NCBI GenBank assembly: GCA_035253505.1
Contig: DATFCC010000242.1
Coordinates: 1 to 28,497 of the forward strand
DNA from: AWTP1-13 sp035253505
GTDB taxonomy: Bacteria; Pseudomonadota; Alphaproteobacteria; Rhizobiales; Hyphomicrobiaceae
Direction: 5' to 3'
Length of the DNA: 28,497 nucleotides
Under the pieces are notes generated by a model that saw only the letters and a program-made list of their open reading frames with translations, searched no databases and had not been told where the DNA came from. Below, piece after piece: positions 1-7,235 of the stretch. Positions within the stretch are counted from its first letter, which is position 1, and the number at the start of each line of letters is the position of its first letter. The position numbers and the translations under genes were made by a program.

Positions 1-2
1 CG

Positions 3-146
3 GCGGAGCGTGCCCTGGAACCTATGAACGCATACGGATTTCTCATTCACGAGGCGCGGCCGGCATCACGGCAACGCTTTGGCCTCGTCGCCGCCGCCGC
101 GGGGCGCCGGGTGCGAGGCAGTTTGTCGCCAGGAGGAGAACCATGA
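3..146 (+). CDS. possible 3' end of an upstream gene (partial)
   Basis: Reading frame 3 is open from the window edge to a TGA at 144-146. That stop overlaps the ATG of the next gene as ATGA, an arrangement typical of translationally coupled genes. The readable tail is about 47 residues, alanine- and arginine-rich, with no motif I recognise. Third-position GC is only moderate, and another frame is also open here, so the support is the ATGA overlap alone. It may be chance. Confidence 0.22.
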   Translation, partial: AERALEPMNAYGFLIHEARPASRQRFGLVAAAAGRRVRGSLSPGGEP

Positions 147-373
147 CCTACCAGGATCCGGACAATCCGCGCCGGCCCAACGACTACATCGACCGCACGG
201 GTGGTGGCCTCGGATGGGCTCCGATCGCGCTCGGCATCGTCTTCGTCGTCGTGCTGGGATACCTGATCTTCGGCTCGTCCTGGCAGGCGGAGCAGCCGAC
301 CAGCGGCCCACGGACGGAGGCGCCGAAGACTGCCCCGACACCGCCGGCACCAGCGCCCACGAAACCGCAATAA
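143..373 (+). CDS. small single-pass membrane protein, function unknown
   Basis: This encodes a 76-residue protein. A strong ribosome binding site (AGGAGGAGAA, 131-140) sits just before the ATG. The N-terminal 24 residues are polar, rich in Asp, Pro and Arg. One hydrophobic helix spans about residues 25-45 (Trp-Ala-Pro start, then Ile/Val/Leu-rich). The last 30 residues are a Pro/Thr/Ala-rich tail with no predicted fold. There is no cleavable signal and no lipobox. Short proteins with this layout (charged head, one helix, proline-rich tail) are common in Hyphomicrobiales and are usually annotated as hypothetical. The perfect Shine-Dalgarno and the clean helix are the main reasons to call it real. 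No function can be inferred. Confidence 0.7.
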   Translation: MTYQDPDNPRRPNDYIDRTGGGLGWAPIALGIVFVVVLGYLIFGSSWQAEQPTSGPRTEAPKTAPTPPAPAPTKPQ

Positions 374-745
374 AACCAGGCGCGGCGGCCAACTGACGGT
401 TGGCGAGCAGGGTTGGCGTCCTTGCCCTCGACCCAGGTGAGATTGCCGGCGTCGGCGTAGATGGCGAAAGCCTCAGCCGCCGATCGAGCCGTTCGCGGAC
501 GACGACAAGCCCGAGCGAGCACACCCGACGTGGCGCGCGGACCCGGGCCGGGCCTTGCACGCCGGCGGGCCACCGCGCGCCGGCTCGCCGGCATCGCAGC
601 CGGCGTCATCACCTCGATGCGGTGTACGCATCTTCGATGCCGCCGTCGTGTTGAAGCGGCGAGACGCGCCTGCGCTGCCGAGCACAAGTGAGGCACGATC
701 GTTTAAGGTGGCGGCATCACCTGAGCGCGCCGGAGGGCGGCTGCC
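374..745. other. gene-poor stretch with no supported gene
   Basis: All six frames here give short, arginine/alanine/proline-rich readings typical of non-coding high-GC DNA. The only protein-like patch is on the minus strand at about 400-475, where some 20 codons have high third-position GC and read like ordinary protein (Phe-Ala-Ile-Tyr-Ala-Asp-Ala-Gly-Asn-Leu). It has no credible start or stop context and runs antisense into the small membrane-protein gene. It could be the remnant of a decayed gene. I saw no tRNA, clear terminator or promoter. Confidence 0.4.
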
Positions 746-1120
746 TCAAGCGAACAGGCGCAGGCTGGCCTCGATCTTCGCCAGCAGGCGGACCAGGTCC
801 ACGGGCTTCGTGTCGAAGTCACAGCAGCCGGCGGCGAGGCTCTTGCGCCGATCGGACTCGAATGCGCTGGCGGTCAGCGCGATGATGGGAATGCGCGCGG
901 TGTCGCGGTTTGCCTTGATGCGACGGGTCGCCTCCCATCCGTCCATCAGCTCGCCGAGGCCCATGTCCATGAGGATGACGTCTGGCTTCAGGCTGGCTGC
1001 GGCCTCGATGCCGCTGGGGCCGTCCTCGGCGAACCGCACGGAGTAGCCGCGGCGCTCCAGCCGGCGCCCGAGCACGTCGCGGTTGATCGGGTTGTCCTCG
1101 ACGATCAGCACGGTCGGCAT
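746..1120 (-). CDS. single-domain response regulator (DivK-like receiver)
   Basis: This is a stand-alone 124-residue receiver domain with no output domain. The acidic pocket is Glu8-Asp9, the phosphoacceptor is Asp52, the switch Thr is in the ALTAS segment (residues 81-85), and the conserved Lys is Lys105. Such receivers act as phosphate shuttles or sinks, or bind a kinase allosterically, as DivK does in Caulobacter. The ATG is preceded by GAGGATGAC. The gene lies 29 bases downstream of the hybrid kinase on the same strand, so it is probably co-transcribed and a partner of that relay. One oddity is the loop after Asp52. It lacks the usual Pro and has one extra residue compared with the common MDMxLPxxDGW pattern, which could alter partner recognition. 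The receiver call is secure; the partner is inferred from position. Confidence 0.92.
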   Translation of the reverse strand: MPTVLIVEDNPINRDVLGRRLERRGYSVRFAEDGPSGIEAAASLKPDVILMDMGLGELMDGWEATRRIKANRDTARIPIIALTASAFESDRRKSLAAGCCDFDTKPVDLVRLLAKIEASLRLFA

Positions 1121-1149
1121 GTCATCCTCGCTCTTGTCCTGGCGGCCTT

Positions 1150-3066
1150 CTAGGCGACGGCCGCGGCGGCCGGCACACGGCGCACAGCGGACCCCGGTTC
1201 GCAGGCCTCCTTCACGATTTTCAGCAGCTCGGCGCGATCCAGCGGCTTGGCCACGATGCCGATGGCGCCGGCATCGAGCGCGCGCTTGCGGGCATCGACC
1301 ACGCTGACGATGATGACGGGGATGCCGGCGGTCGCCGGATCGCTCTTGAGCGACTCCAGAACCGCCCAGCCGTCGAAATCCGGCATCAGGATATCGAGCA
1401 GGATGGCATCCGGCCGGGCTGCCCGCGCCAGCTGCCGCACCGAGCGCGGCACATCGGTCGATATGGCGCTGAAGCCTTCCTTGAGCAGAAGCCGTTCCGC
1501 CAGCTCGATGAAGGACCGGTCGTCGTCGACGATGAGAATGCGCTTCCTGTCGCCCTTGGACTCGACGAGGTTCCCGCGCGAGATGCCGGCATAGCCCTGC
1601 CTGCGCGCCTCGACCTCGCCCTGGGCGAGCGCCACCAGCTCGTCGACCTCCTCGCCGGCTGCGACCGGGTCGCCATCAAGGCCGGGCTCCACGGCAATCG
1701 CCGGCAGGGTGATGGTGAAGCACGAGCCGACGCGCGGCTGGCTTTCGACGGTGATGTCGCCGCCCATCAGCCGGCACAGGTTCTGGCTGAGCGACAGGCC
1801 AAGCCCGGTTCCGCCGTACTTGGAGGCGATGCGCGCGTTGGCCTGCGTGAATTTGTTGAAGAGCGCCTTCAGGGCTTCCTGGCTGATGCCGACGCCGGTG
1901 TCGGCGACCGCAATCTCGATCAGATCGCCGCCCTCGCGCTTTTTGCGCCGGAGCCGCAGCGTGATCTCGCCGTTGTGCGTGAACTTTGCGGCATTGCTGA
2001 TCAGGTTGAGCACCGCCTGGCGCACCTTGGTGGCGTCCAGGCGAACCATGCCCAGCGGCTCGGGGCCGCGGTCGACGATGAACGCGTTGGTATTCTTGGC
2101 GGCCAACGGGCGGCTGGTGATCTCCACCTCGTTGATGAGCTTGTCGAGATCGAAATCGTCGAGGAACAGGTCCATCTTGCCCGCCTCGATCTTGGAGATG
2201 TCAAGGATGTCGTTGACCATCGACAGCAGATGCTTGCCGGCGGCGCTGATCTTCTGCAAGTCGCCGATCTGCTCGCCGCGGCCGTCGAGCTCGGCGTCCT
2301 CCAGCAGGATCTCGCTGTAGCCGATGACGGCATTGAGGGGCGTGCGCAACTCGTGACTCATCTTGGCCAGGAATTCGGACTTGGCGCCGTTGGCCCGCTC
2401 GGCTTCCTCCTTGGCATGCGTGAGCTGCTTGAGGGTCGCCTCGTGGCGATCGATCTCGCGCAGCAGCTCGGACTGGGAGTCGACGATCTGCGCGTAGTAG
2501 CTGGCCATCATCAATACGTACATCGCCGCCGACAGGGTCGAGATGATGCCGACCCCGACCATGTTGGCGATCGGGATGTGCACGGGGAACGACTGATCCC
2601 ACAGGTAGGCCAGATACAGCGCACCGAGGCCGGCGGTGATTTGAACTATGACGGCGAGTCGCGTCTTGGTGCTCGATCCCATGTAGAAGAATGCGAGCAG
2701 CGGCACCACCAGCAGCCACATCAGGAACGGCGAGCTGGCGCCGCCGTAGTGGTAGGAGCCCCACAGGATGGCAAAGATCAGGTTCTGGACCGACAGCAGC
2801 GCCAGGGACGTGTAGTGCTGGGGGAACGACTTGACCAGGAACGGCAGCGCCCAGAACAGGCTGATCGATCCGCCGAGCACGTAGACGTGCGGCCAGGGTT
2901 GCGGATCCATCAGATACAGGAAGGCCGTGATCGGATGGCCGAGAACCGGACCGCACAGATGGCTGATCAGGAACATCCGCAGGCGGCGGTGCTCGTTGGA
3001 GCCCGGTGTCGCGTGCCCGCCGATGAACCAGTCGACGAGATTGTTCAGCCGATCCGAATACTTCAT
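1150..3066 (-). CDS. membrane hybrid sensor histidine kinase (6 TM, HisKA-HATPase-REC)
   Basis: This is a 638-residue kinase. Six hydrophobic segments are visible at about residues 32-52, 57-79, 86-104, 111-130, 136-156 and 166-192, with only short loops and no periplasmic domain. It therefore probably senses something in the membrane or a small hydrophobic ligand. A helical linker (192-230) leads to HisKA with phospho-acceptor His238 (MSHELRTPLN). The ATPase domain has the N-box (Asn358), DTGVGI (389-394) and GGTGLGL (418-424). A C-terminal receiver has Asp558 as phosphoacceptor and Lys607. The REC domain implies a relay through an HPt protein, and one is encoded just upstream. Six helices directly joined to HisKA and a terminal REC is the layout of CqsS, the alpha-hydroxyketone sensor. 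That resemblance is in topology only; no sequence homology of the sensor part has been shown. Confidence 0.95.
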   Translation of the reverse strand: MKYSDRLNNLVDWFIGGHATPGSNEHRRLRMFLISHLCGPVLGHPITAFLYLMDPQPWPHVYVLGGSISLFWALPFLVKSFPQHYTSLALLSVQNLIFAILWGSYHYGGASSPFLMWLLVVPLLAFFYMGSSTKTRLAVIVQITAGLGALYLAYLWDQSFPVHIPIANMVGVGIISTLSAAMYVLMMASYYAQIVDSQSELLREIDRHEATLKQLTHAKEEAERANGAKSEFLAKMSHELRTPLNAVIGYSEILLEDAELDGRGEQIGDLQKISAAGKHLLSMVNDILDISKIEAGKMDLFLDDFDLDKLINEVEITSRPLAAKNTNAFIVDRGPEPLGMVRLDATKVRQAVLNLISNAAKFTHNGEITLRLRRKKREGGDLIEIAVADTGVGISQEALKALFNKFTQANARIASKYGGTGLGLSLSQNLCRLMGGDITVESQPRVGSCFTITLPAIAVEPGLDGDPVAAGEEVDELVALAQGEVEARRQGYAGISRGNLVESKGDRKRILIVDDDRSFIELAERLLLKEGFSAISTDVPRSVRQLARAARPDAILLDILMPDFDGWAVLESLKSDPATAGIPVIIVSVVDARKRALDAGAIGIVAKPLDRAELLKIVKEACEPGSAVRRVPAAAAVA

Positions 3067-3167
3067 GTCCGCCCAGAGCCCCCACGCGCCGGCCCGGCGA
3101 TCCTAGGCGAACAGTGGTGAATATCGGGTATCGGACCGGGACAGGATGCAGCGGCAACGTTGCCCGT

Positions 3168-3608
3168 CTAGCGGTAGCTGTGCAGGGCCGCCAGGGTGTC
3201 GGCCGCGATCTGCTGCAACACCGGCATATGCGAAATCACATCTACGATCCCGCGGCTTTCGATCTCGATCTGGCGCGCCAGCCGCGCCAGGCGCGTGGCG
3301 CCGAGGTTGGTGGCCATGCCTTTCAGGCGATGCGCGGCACGGCGGGCGCGGTCATGATCGGCAGCGGCAATCGCCTTGTCGACCTCCGCCAGGGCCCTGC
3401 CGGATTCGTCGGGCACGTGCGCCAGGATGGCAAGCACGTCGGATCGATCCATATCGCTGCACCACGCCTCCATGACGTCGTGGTCGATGAGCGGGAGTTG
3501 CAGGTCGCCGGGGGTTTCGTCCCGCGGGCCCACGGCAGGAGAGGCGCTCGACATCTGCATCAGTTGTACATCCGGCGAAAGGCAGCGTCCGGCCGGCATC
3601 ATCTGCAC
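3168..3608 (-). CDS. HPt-domain phosphotransfer protein
   Basis: The ORF is 146 residues. The HPt four-helix core covers about residues 45-145. The phosphorylatable histidine is His93 in AAHRLKGMATNLGA, a near-consensus HPt signature. Proteins of this type take phosphate from the receiver of a hybrid kinase and pass it to another receiver. It lies 101 bases upstream of the hybrid kinase on the same strand and is its natural partner. The start is uncertain. The GTG at 3608, ATGs at 3602 and 3599, and ATGs at 3560 and 3554 are all in frame, none with a strong ribosome site; the later ones would give a more usual length of about 130 residues. The upstream gap (3609-3827) is a divergent promoter region shared with the first REC-GGDEF-EAL gene. 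Confidence 0.85.
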   Translation of the reverse strand: MQMMPAGRCLSPDVQLMQMSSASPAVGPRDETPGDLQLPLIDHDVMEAWCSDMDRSDVLAILAHVPDESGRALAEVDKAIAAADHDRARRAAHRLKGMATNLGATRLARLARQIEIESRGIVDVISHMPVLQQIAADTLAALHSYR

Positions 3609-3827
3609 GGCCGCAGCGCTCGATGGTCACGACACTATGGCCGACCGTCTAACCATCCATGAACCGCATGCGACGCGCGCCGGGCAAGCGGCTTAACTAT
3701 GTCCGGCGATCCCTCGACGCCGACACCCAATCTTACAGCGCCGTTTACCACTGACGGCCACATTCGTGCGCGTGGACCGCGGCAGACACCTTGGCTCGCT
3801 GCGCGACGTGCCGTGATCGGGGGAGTA

Positions 3828-5516
3828 ATGCGCAAGCCATCCGTCCTCGTTGTGGACGACGACGCGTTTTCACGCGCTGTCGTATCCAAGAAGGTGGCCA
3901 AATTCTCCGATGTCGTGGAGGCGGAGGATGGCCTGGAAGCGCTCGACCGGCTCAAGTCGATGGTGTTCGACCTCGCCGTCGTCGACCTCGAGATGCCGGG
4001 CTTCAACGGCCTGGACCTGATCAGGTGCGTGCGCAACCATCCCAAGCTCAAGCACATCCCGATCCTCGTGCTGACCGCCAACGAGACGCGCTCGGCCCTG
4101 GAGAGCGCGCTCATGGCAGGCGCGACCTCGTTCCTGCTCAAGCCGCTGAACTGGAAGACATTCGGCGAGCACATCAATCATGTCCTGCACCTGGCCTATC
4201 GCGCCGGCCACCTGGCCCTGCACGACACGCTGACCGGCCTGCCCAACCGGGTGCTCCTCAACGAGCGGCTGTCGCAGGCGCTGTCCCGCGCCGAAGCCGG
4301 CGAAGCGGTCGCCACGCACATGCTCGACCTCGACCACTTCAAGCACGTCAACGATGCCTACGGCCACGGTGTCGGCGACAAGCTGCTGTGCGTGGTCGCC
4401 GAGCGGCTGCGCGGCGTGGTGCGCGAAGCGGACACGGTCGCACGCATGGGCGGCGACGAGTTCGCCGTCGTCCAGTCGATCTCGTCGGTCGCCGACGCCA
4501 CGGCGCTCGCGCGCCGCATCGTCGATGCGGTCGGCGCCCCCTACGACATCGAAGGGCACCTGGCGGTGATCGGCGCCAGCGTCGGCATCGCGCTCGGGCC
4601 GTGCGATGGGGCGACCCCCGACCAGCTGCTCATCAACGCCGATCTGGCGCTCTACCGCGCGAAAGCCCAGGGACGGGGCGAGGTGCGCATCTTCGAAACC
4701 GAGATGCATACCCAGATGGTGGCCCGCCGGAACATGGAGAAGGACCTGCGCAAGGCCCTGCGGGCCGGCGAGTTCGAATTGCGCTACCAGCCGTTCGTCA
4801 ATCTCCAAACCGATCAGGTCATCGGTTTCGAAGCCCTGATCCGCTGGCACCACCCCGAGAACGGCACGATCCCGCCGGCCGCGTTCATTCCCCTGAGCGA
4901 GGAGACGGGCCTGATCCGCGAGATCGGGGAGTGGGCGCTGCTGCAGGCCTGCATCACGGCCGCCCGCTGGCCGGAGAACGTGTCGATCGCCGTCAACATC
5001 TCGCCGCGGCAATTCGAGGACCCGGCCTTCGTGGACGTCGTGCAGAGCGCGCTCGCCGCATCGGGACTGGCCGCCAACCGCCTCGAGCTGGAAATCACCG
5101 AGAGCTCGCTGCTTTCCGACAGCGCACGCACGCTGGACATGCTGCACCGGATCCAGGAGCTCGGCGTGCGCATCGCCAACGACGACTTCGGAACAGGATA
5201 TTCCTCGCTGAGCAACCTGCGCACGTTCCGCTTCGACCGTCTCAAGATCGACCGCTCGTTCGTCAAAGACCTCGAAAGCTGCTCCAGCTCGCTCAATATC
5301 GTGCGGGCGGTGGCCGCGCTGGCCAGCGGCCTCGGCATCCCCGCTACGGCCGAAGGCGTCGAGAATACGGCGCAGATGGCGTCGGTGAGGTCGGAAGGCT
5401 GCACGGACATGCAGGGCTATGCCATCAGCGAGCCCCTGCCGGCGGAAACGATCGAGAAGCTGTACTTTCCGCATCTTGCCCAGGCACCGAGCCGGCACCC
5501 GTCGGTCGCCGCCTGA
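3828..5516 (+). CDS. REC-GGDEF-EAL cyclic-di-GMP response regulator (copy 1)
   Basis: This is a 562-residue soluble protein. The receiver (1-120) has the Asp10-Asp11-Asp12 pocket, phosphoacceptor Asp53 and Lys105. The diguanylate cyclase domain has an intact GGDEF (208-212) and the RxxD product-inhibition site (Arg199 to Asp202) five residues before it. The phosphodiesterase domain has an intact EAL (335-337), VNIS, the LEITE glutamate, DDFGTGYSS (452-460), Lys473, Glu509 and Gln529. Both synthesis and hydrolysis of c-di-GMP are therefore possible, with phosphorylation deciding the balance. I chose the ATG at 3828, preceded by GGGGGAG, because it gives exactly the length and N-terminus of the second copy; the frame is open 43 codons further upstream. 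The gene diverges from the HPt/kinase set, and its receiver is a plausible end point of that relay (inference). Confidence 0.93.
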   Translation: MRKPSVLVVDDDAFSRAVVSKKVAKFSDVVEAEDGLEALDRLKSMVFDLAVVDLEMPGFNGLDLIRCVRNHPKLKHIPILVLTANETRSALESALMAGATSFLLKPLNWKTFGEHINHVLHLAYRAGHLALHDTLTGLPNRVLLNERLSQALSRAEAGEAVATHMLDLDHFKHVNDAYGHGVGDKLLCVVAERLRGVVREADTVARMGGDEFAVVQSISSVADATALARRIVDAVGAPYDIEGHLAVIGASVGIALGPCDGATPDQLLINADLALYRAKAQGRGEVRIFETEMHTQMVARRNMEKDLRKALRAGEFELRYQPFVNLQTDQVIGFEALIRWHHPENGTIPPAAFIPLSEETGLIREIGEWALLQACITAARWPENVSIAVNISPRQFEDPAFVDVVQSALAASGLAANRLELEITESSLLSDSARTLDMLHRIQELGVRIANDDFGTGYSSLSNLRTFRFDRLKIDRSFVKDLESCSSSLNIVRAVAALASGLGIPATAEGVENTAQMASVRSEGCTDMQGYAISEPLPAETIEKLYFPHLAQAPSRHPSVAA

Positions 5517-5671
5517 CTTTCGGAGTCGCGGTTATCGATATGACGCTGCGCCTTCAGCGCGCGCATCGTCATCGGAGACGACGTCGGCGCCGGCGCGGAT
5601 ACAACGCAGAGAAGCCACGCCCGGCGCACTCTTGCCGCCGCTTAACCCCGATTGTGGCGAATCGCATTACA

Positions 5672-5712
5672 TCTGACGGTTAGCTGCACAACTGCATCAG
5701 ACATCCGTCAGA
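5672..5712 (+). promoter_or_regulatory. inverted repeat in the leader of the FadL-type gene
   Basis: TCTGACGG (5672-5679) and CCGTCAGA (5705-5712) are perfect 8-base inverted copies separated by 25 bases. The right arm ends 14 bases before the chosen ATG at 5727 and abuts the only Shine-Dalgarno-like purines (GAGAG). The loop contains a direct repeat of CTGCA. It could be an operator or an RNA hairpin controlling ribosome access. No regulator can be named. Confidence 0.4.
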
Positions 5713-5726
5713 GAGCAAAAGATCCG

Positions 5727-7064
5727 ATGGCTTTCTCCGCGCACCGGTCTGCCAATTCCAAGACCTCGATCCTTTTCTCTGGCGGGATAGCGACGTTGTT
5801 GTTGTCGCTGGCGGCATCGCCATCGGCGCTTGCCACCGAAGGCTACTTTCAAAATGCCGTCGGGGCGCGCGAGAAGGCACTGGCGGGCGCCGGCGTCGCC
5901 AACAGCACGGATGCGACCGCCGCAAGCCTCAACCCCGCCGGGCTCGCCGGCGTCGGCAGCCAGGTGAACGTATCGACGTCGCTGCTCTTTCTGAATGGCG
6001 GCTATTCGAGCTGGGGAACCGGCGGCATCGACGCCGATGGCCACGTCGACAGCGATCCGCGCATTACCATCATTCCCAACCTGGCCGCCAGCTGGCGGGT
6101 CAACTGGGGCTTCGCCGACGCGATCGCCTTCACGGCCTACGGCAACGGCGGCGTCAGCACGCACTACGACGCCGTGCCCAACGCAAACTGCCCTGTGCCG
6201 GGAGGCGTCTTTTGCGGCGGGCCGATGGGCATCAAGCTGGCGCAGACGTTCTACTCGCTGGCGCTGGCCAAGCAGGTCATGCCCGGGATATCGGTCGGCG
6301 TGGCACCGATCCTCGTCAGACAGGTAGGCAAGGTCGACGGTGCTGGCGCGTTCGCCGGGTGGTCGATCGATCCGGCGCATTTCTCCAACCAGGGCACCGA
6401 CGAATCCTGGGGCGTCGGCGCCCGCGGCGGCATCGAGTGGAAGGTGGCACGCAACGTCCGCCTCGGCCTGTCGGGCCATGCGCCGATCCAGATGAGCAAC
6501 TTCGACAAGTACCGCGGCCTGCTGGCCGAGCAGGGCGGCTTCGACGTGCCCGGCACGCTGCAGGCGGGCATCGCCGTCGATATGTCACCCCACCTCACGT
6601 TCATGCTGGACTACCGGCGGATCTGGTACAGCGGCGTTGCCTCCGTCAGCAATCCGTCGACCAATTTCATCCCCGGCGGAAATGCCTTCGGCGCCAACGC
6701 CGGCGCCGGCTATGGCGTGCAGGATGTGGACGTGATCAAGGTCGGGCTGGAGTGGCAGCAGGCTCCGAACCTGACACTGCGGGCGGGATACTCCTACAAC
6801 ACCGCGCCCATCATTTCCCGCGACGTCGACCTCAACATCATGACCCTCGGCGTCGTCCAGCACCACATTACCGGCGGCATGAAATACCAGCTCAACCGGA
6901 GCTGGGACCTCGAGCTCGCTGCCATGTACGCGCCGCGCGCGTCCGTCACCGGCGCGGAGCTGGGTGCGCCGGCGCGCTTCGTCGAGATCGAGATGAGCCA
7001 GTTCGAATTTACGGTCGGTGCCACCTACCGCTTCGGGGACAGCAAGCCGATCTCGCTGAAGTGA
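5727..7064 (+). CDS. FadL/OmpP1/TodX-family outer-membrane channel
   Basis: This is a 445-residue protein. It has an N-terminal signal peptide (about 1-36, positive head, Leu/Ala core, cleavage near SALA-TEG). The mature N-terminus then shows the family hallmark of a plug region with AREKALAGAGVA and the NPAGLAGVG motif. The rest consists of alternating beta-strand segments ending in a strand with a near-terminal aromatic (ATYRFGD), consistent with a 14-strand barrel. FadL-family channels carry long-chain fatty acids and other hydrophobic molecules across the outer membrane by lateral diffusion. The start at 5727 is chosen for the signal peptide; the frame is open upstream to 5652. It sits between the two c-di-GMP genes and just before the oxoamine synthase, so it might move that enzyme's lipid-like product or precursor. 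That role is inference. Confidence 0.88.
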   Translation: MAFSAHRSANSKTSILFSGGIATLLLSLAASPSALATEGYFQNAVGAREKALAGAGVANSTDATAASLNPAGLAGVGSQVNVSTSLLFLNGGYSSWGTGGIDADGHVDSDPRITIIPNLAASWRVNWGFADAIAFTAYGNGGVSTHYDAVPNANCPVPGGVFCGGPMGIKLAQTFYSLALAKQVMPGISVGVAPILVRQVGKVDGAGAFAGWSIDPAHFSNQGTDESWGVGARGGIEWKVARNVRLGLSGHAPIQMSNFDKYRGLLAEQGGFDVPGTLQAGIAVDMSPHLTFMLDYRRIWYSGVASVSNPSTNFIPGGNAFGANAGAGYGVQDVDVIKVGLEWQQAPNLTLRAGYSYNTAPIISRDVDLNIMTLGVVQHHITGGMKYQLNRSWDLELAAMYAPRASVTGAELGAPARFVEIEMSQFEFTVGATYRFGDSKPISLK

Positions 7065-7163
7065 CACCAATCGTTCGGCATGTTTCGGTTTCAGCGCGCC
7101 GCCCGTAGGCGCACAATCCCTAACGGACCATAAACCAGCTTTCGCAAGAGCCTGCCCGATTAC

Positions 7164-7184
7164 CGCCCATTAGGGCGAAGTTTT
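7164..7184 (+). terminator. weak terminator-like hairpin after the FadL-type gene
   Basis: CGCCC-ATTA-GGGCG (7164-7177) forms a five-base-pair GC stem with a four-base loop, followed by AAGTTTT. It lies 100 bases after the stop of the FadL-type gene. The stem is short and the T run is only four, so termination would be weak. It may also be leader structure for the next gene. Confidence 0.25.
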
Positions 7185-7211
7185 CAGGTCCACGATCCTA
7201 CAGTGGACTTG
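7185..7211 (+). promoter_or_regulatory. inverted repeat upstream of the oxoamine synthase gene
   Basis: CAGGTCCAC (7185-7193) and GTGGACTTG (7203-7211) are inverted copies with 8 of 9 bases matching; the ninth would be a G-U pair in RNA. The spacer is 9 bases. The site ends 24 bases before the ATG at 7236 and about 11 before the GGGGAG ribosome site. One turn-spaced arms fit a dimeric operator, but an RNA hairpin is equally possible. Confidence 0.4.
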
Positions 7212-7235
7212 AGCGTACAGTCGGGGAGCGCGTTC

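Noticed and set aside
3870..5498. 542-residue minus-strand open frame, with a similar one at 8639-10294
   Set aside because: Both are mirror frames of the two REC-GGDEF-EAL genes; their similarity to each other reflects the paralogy of the plus-strand genes.
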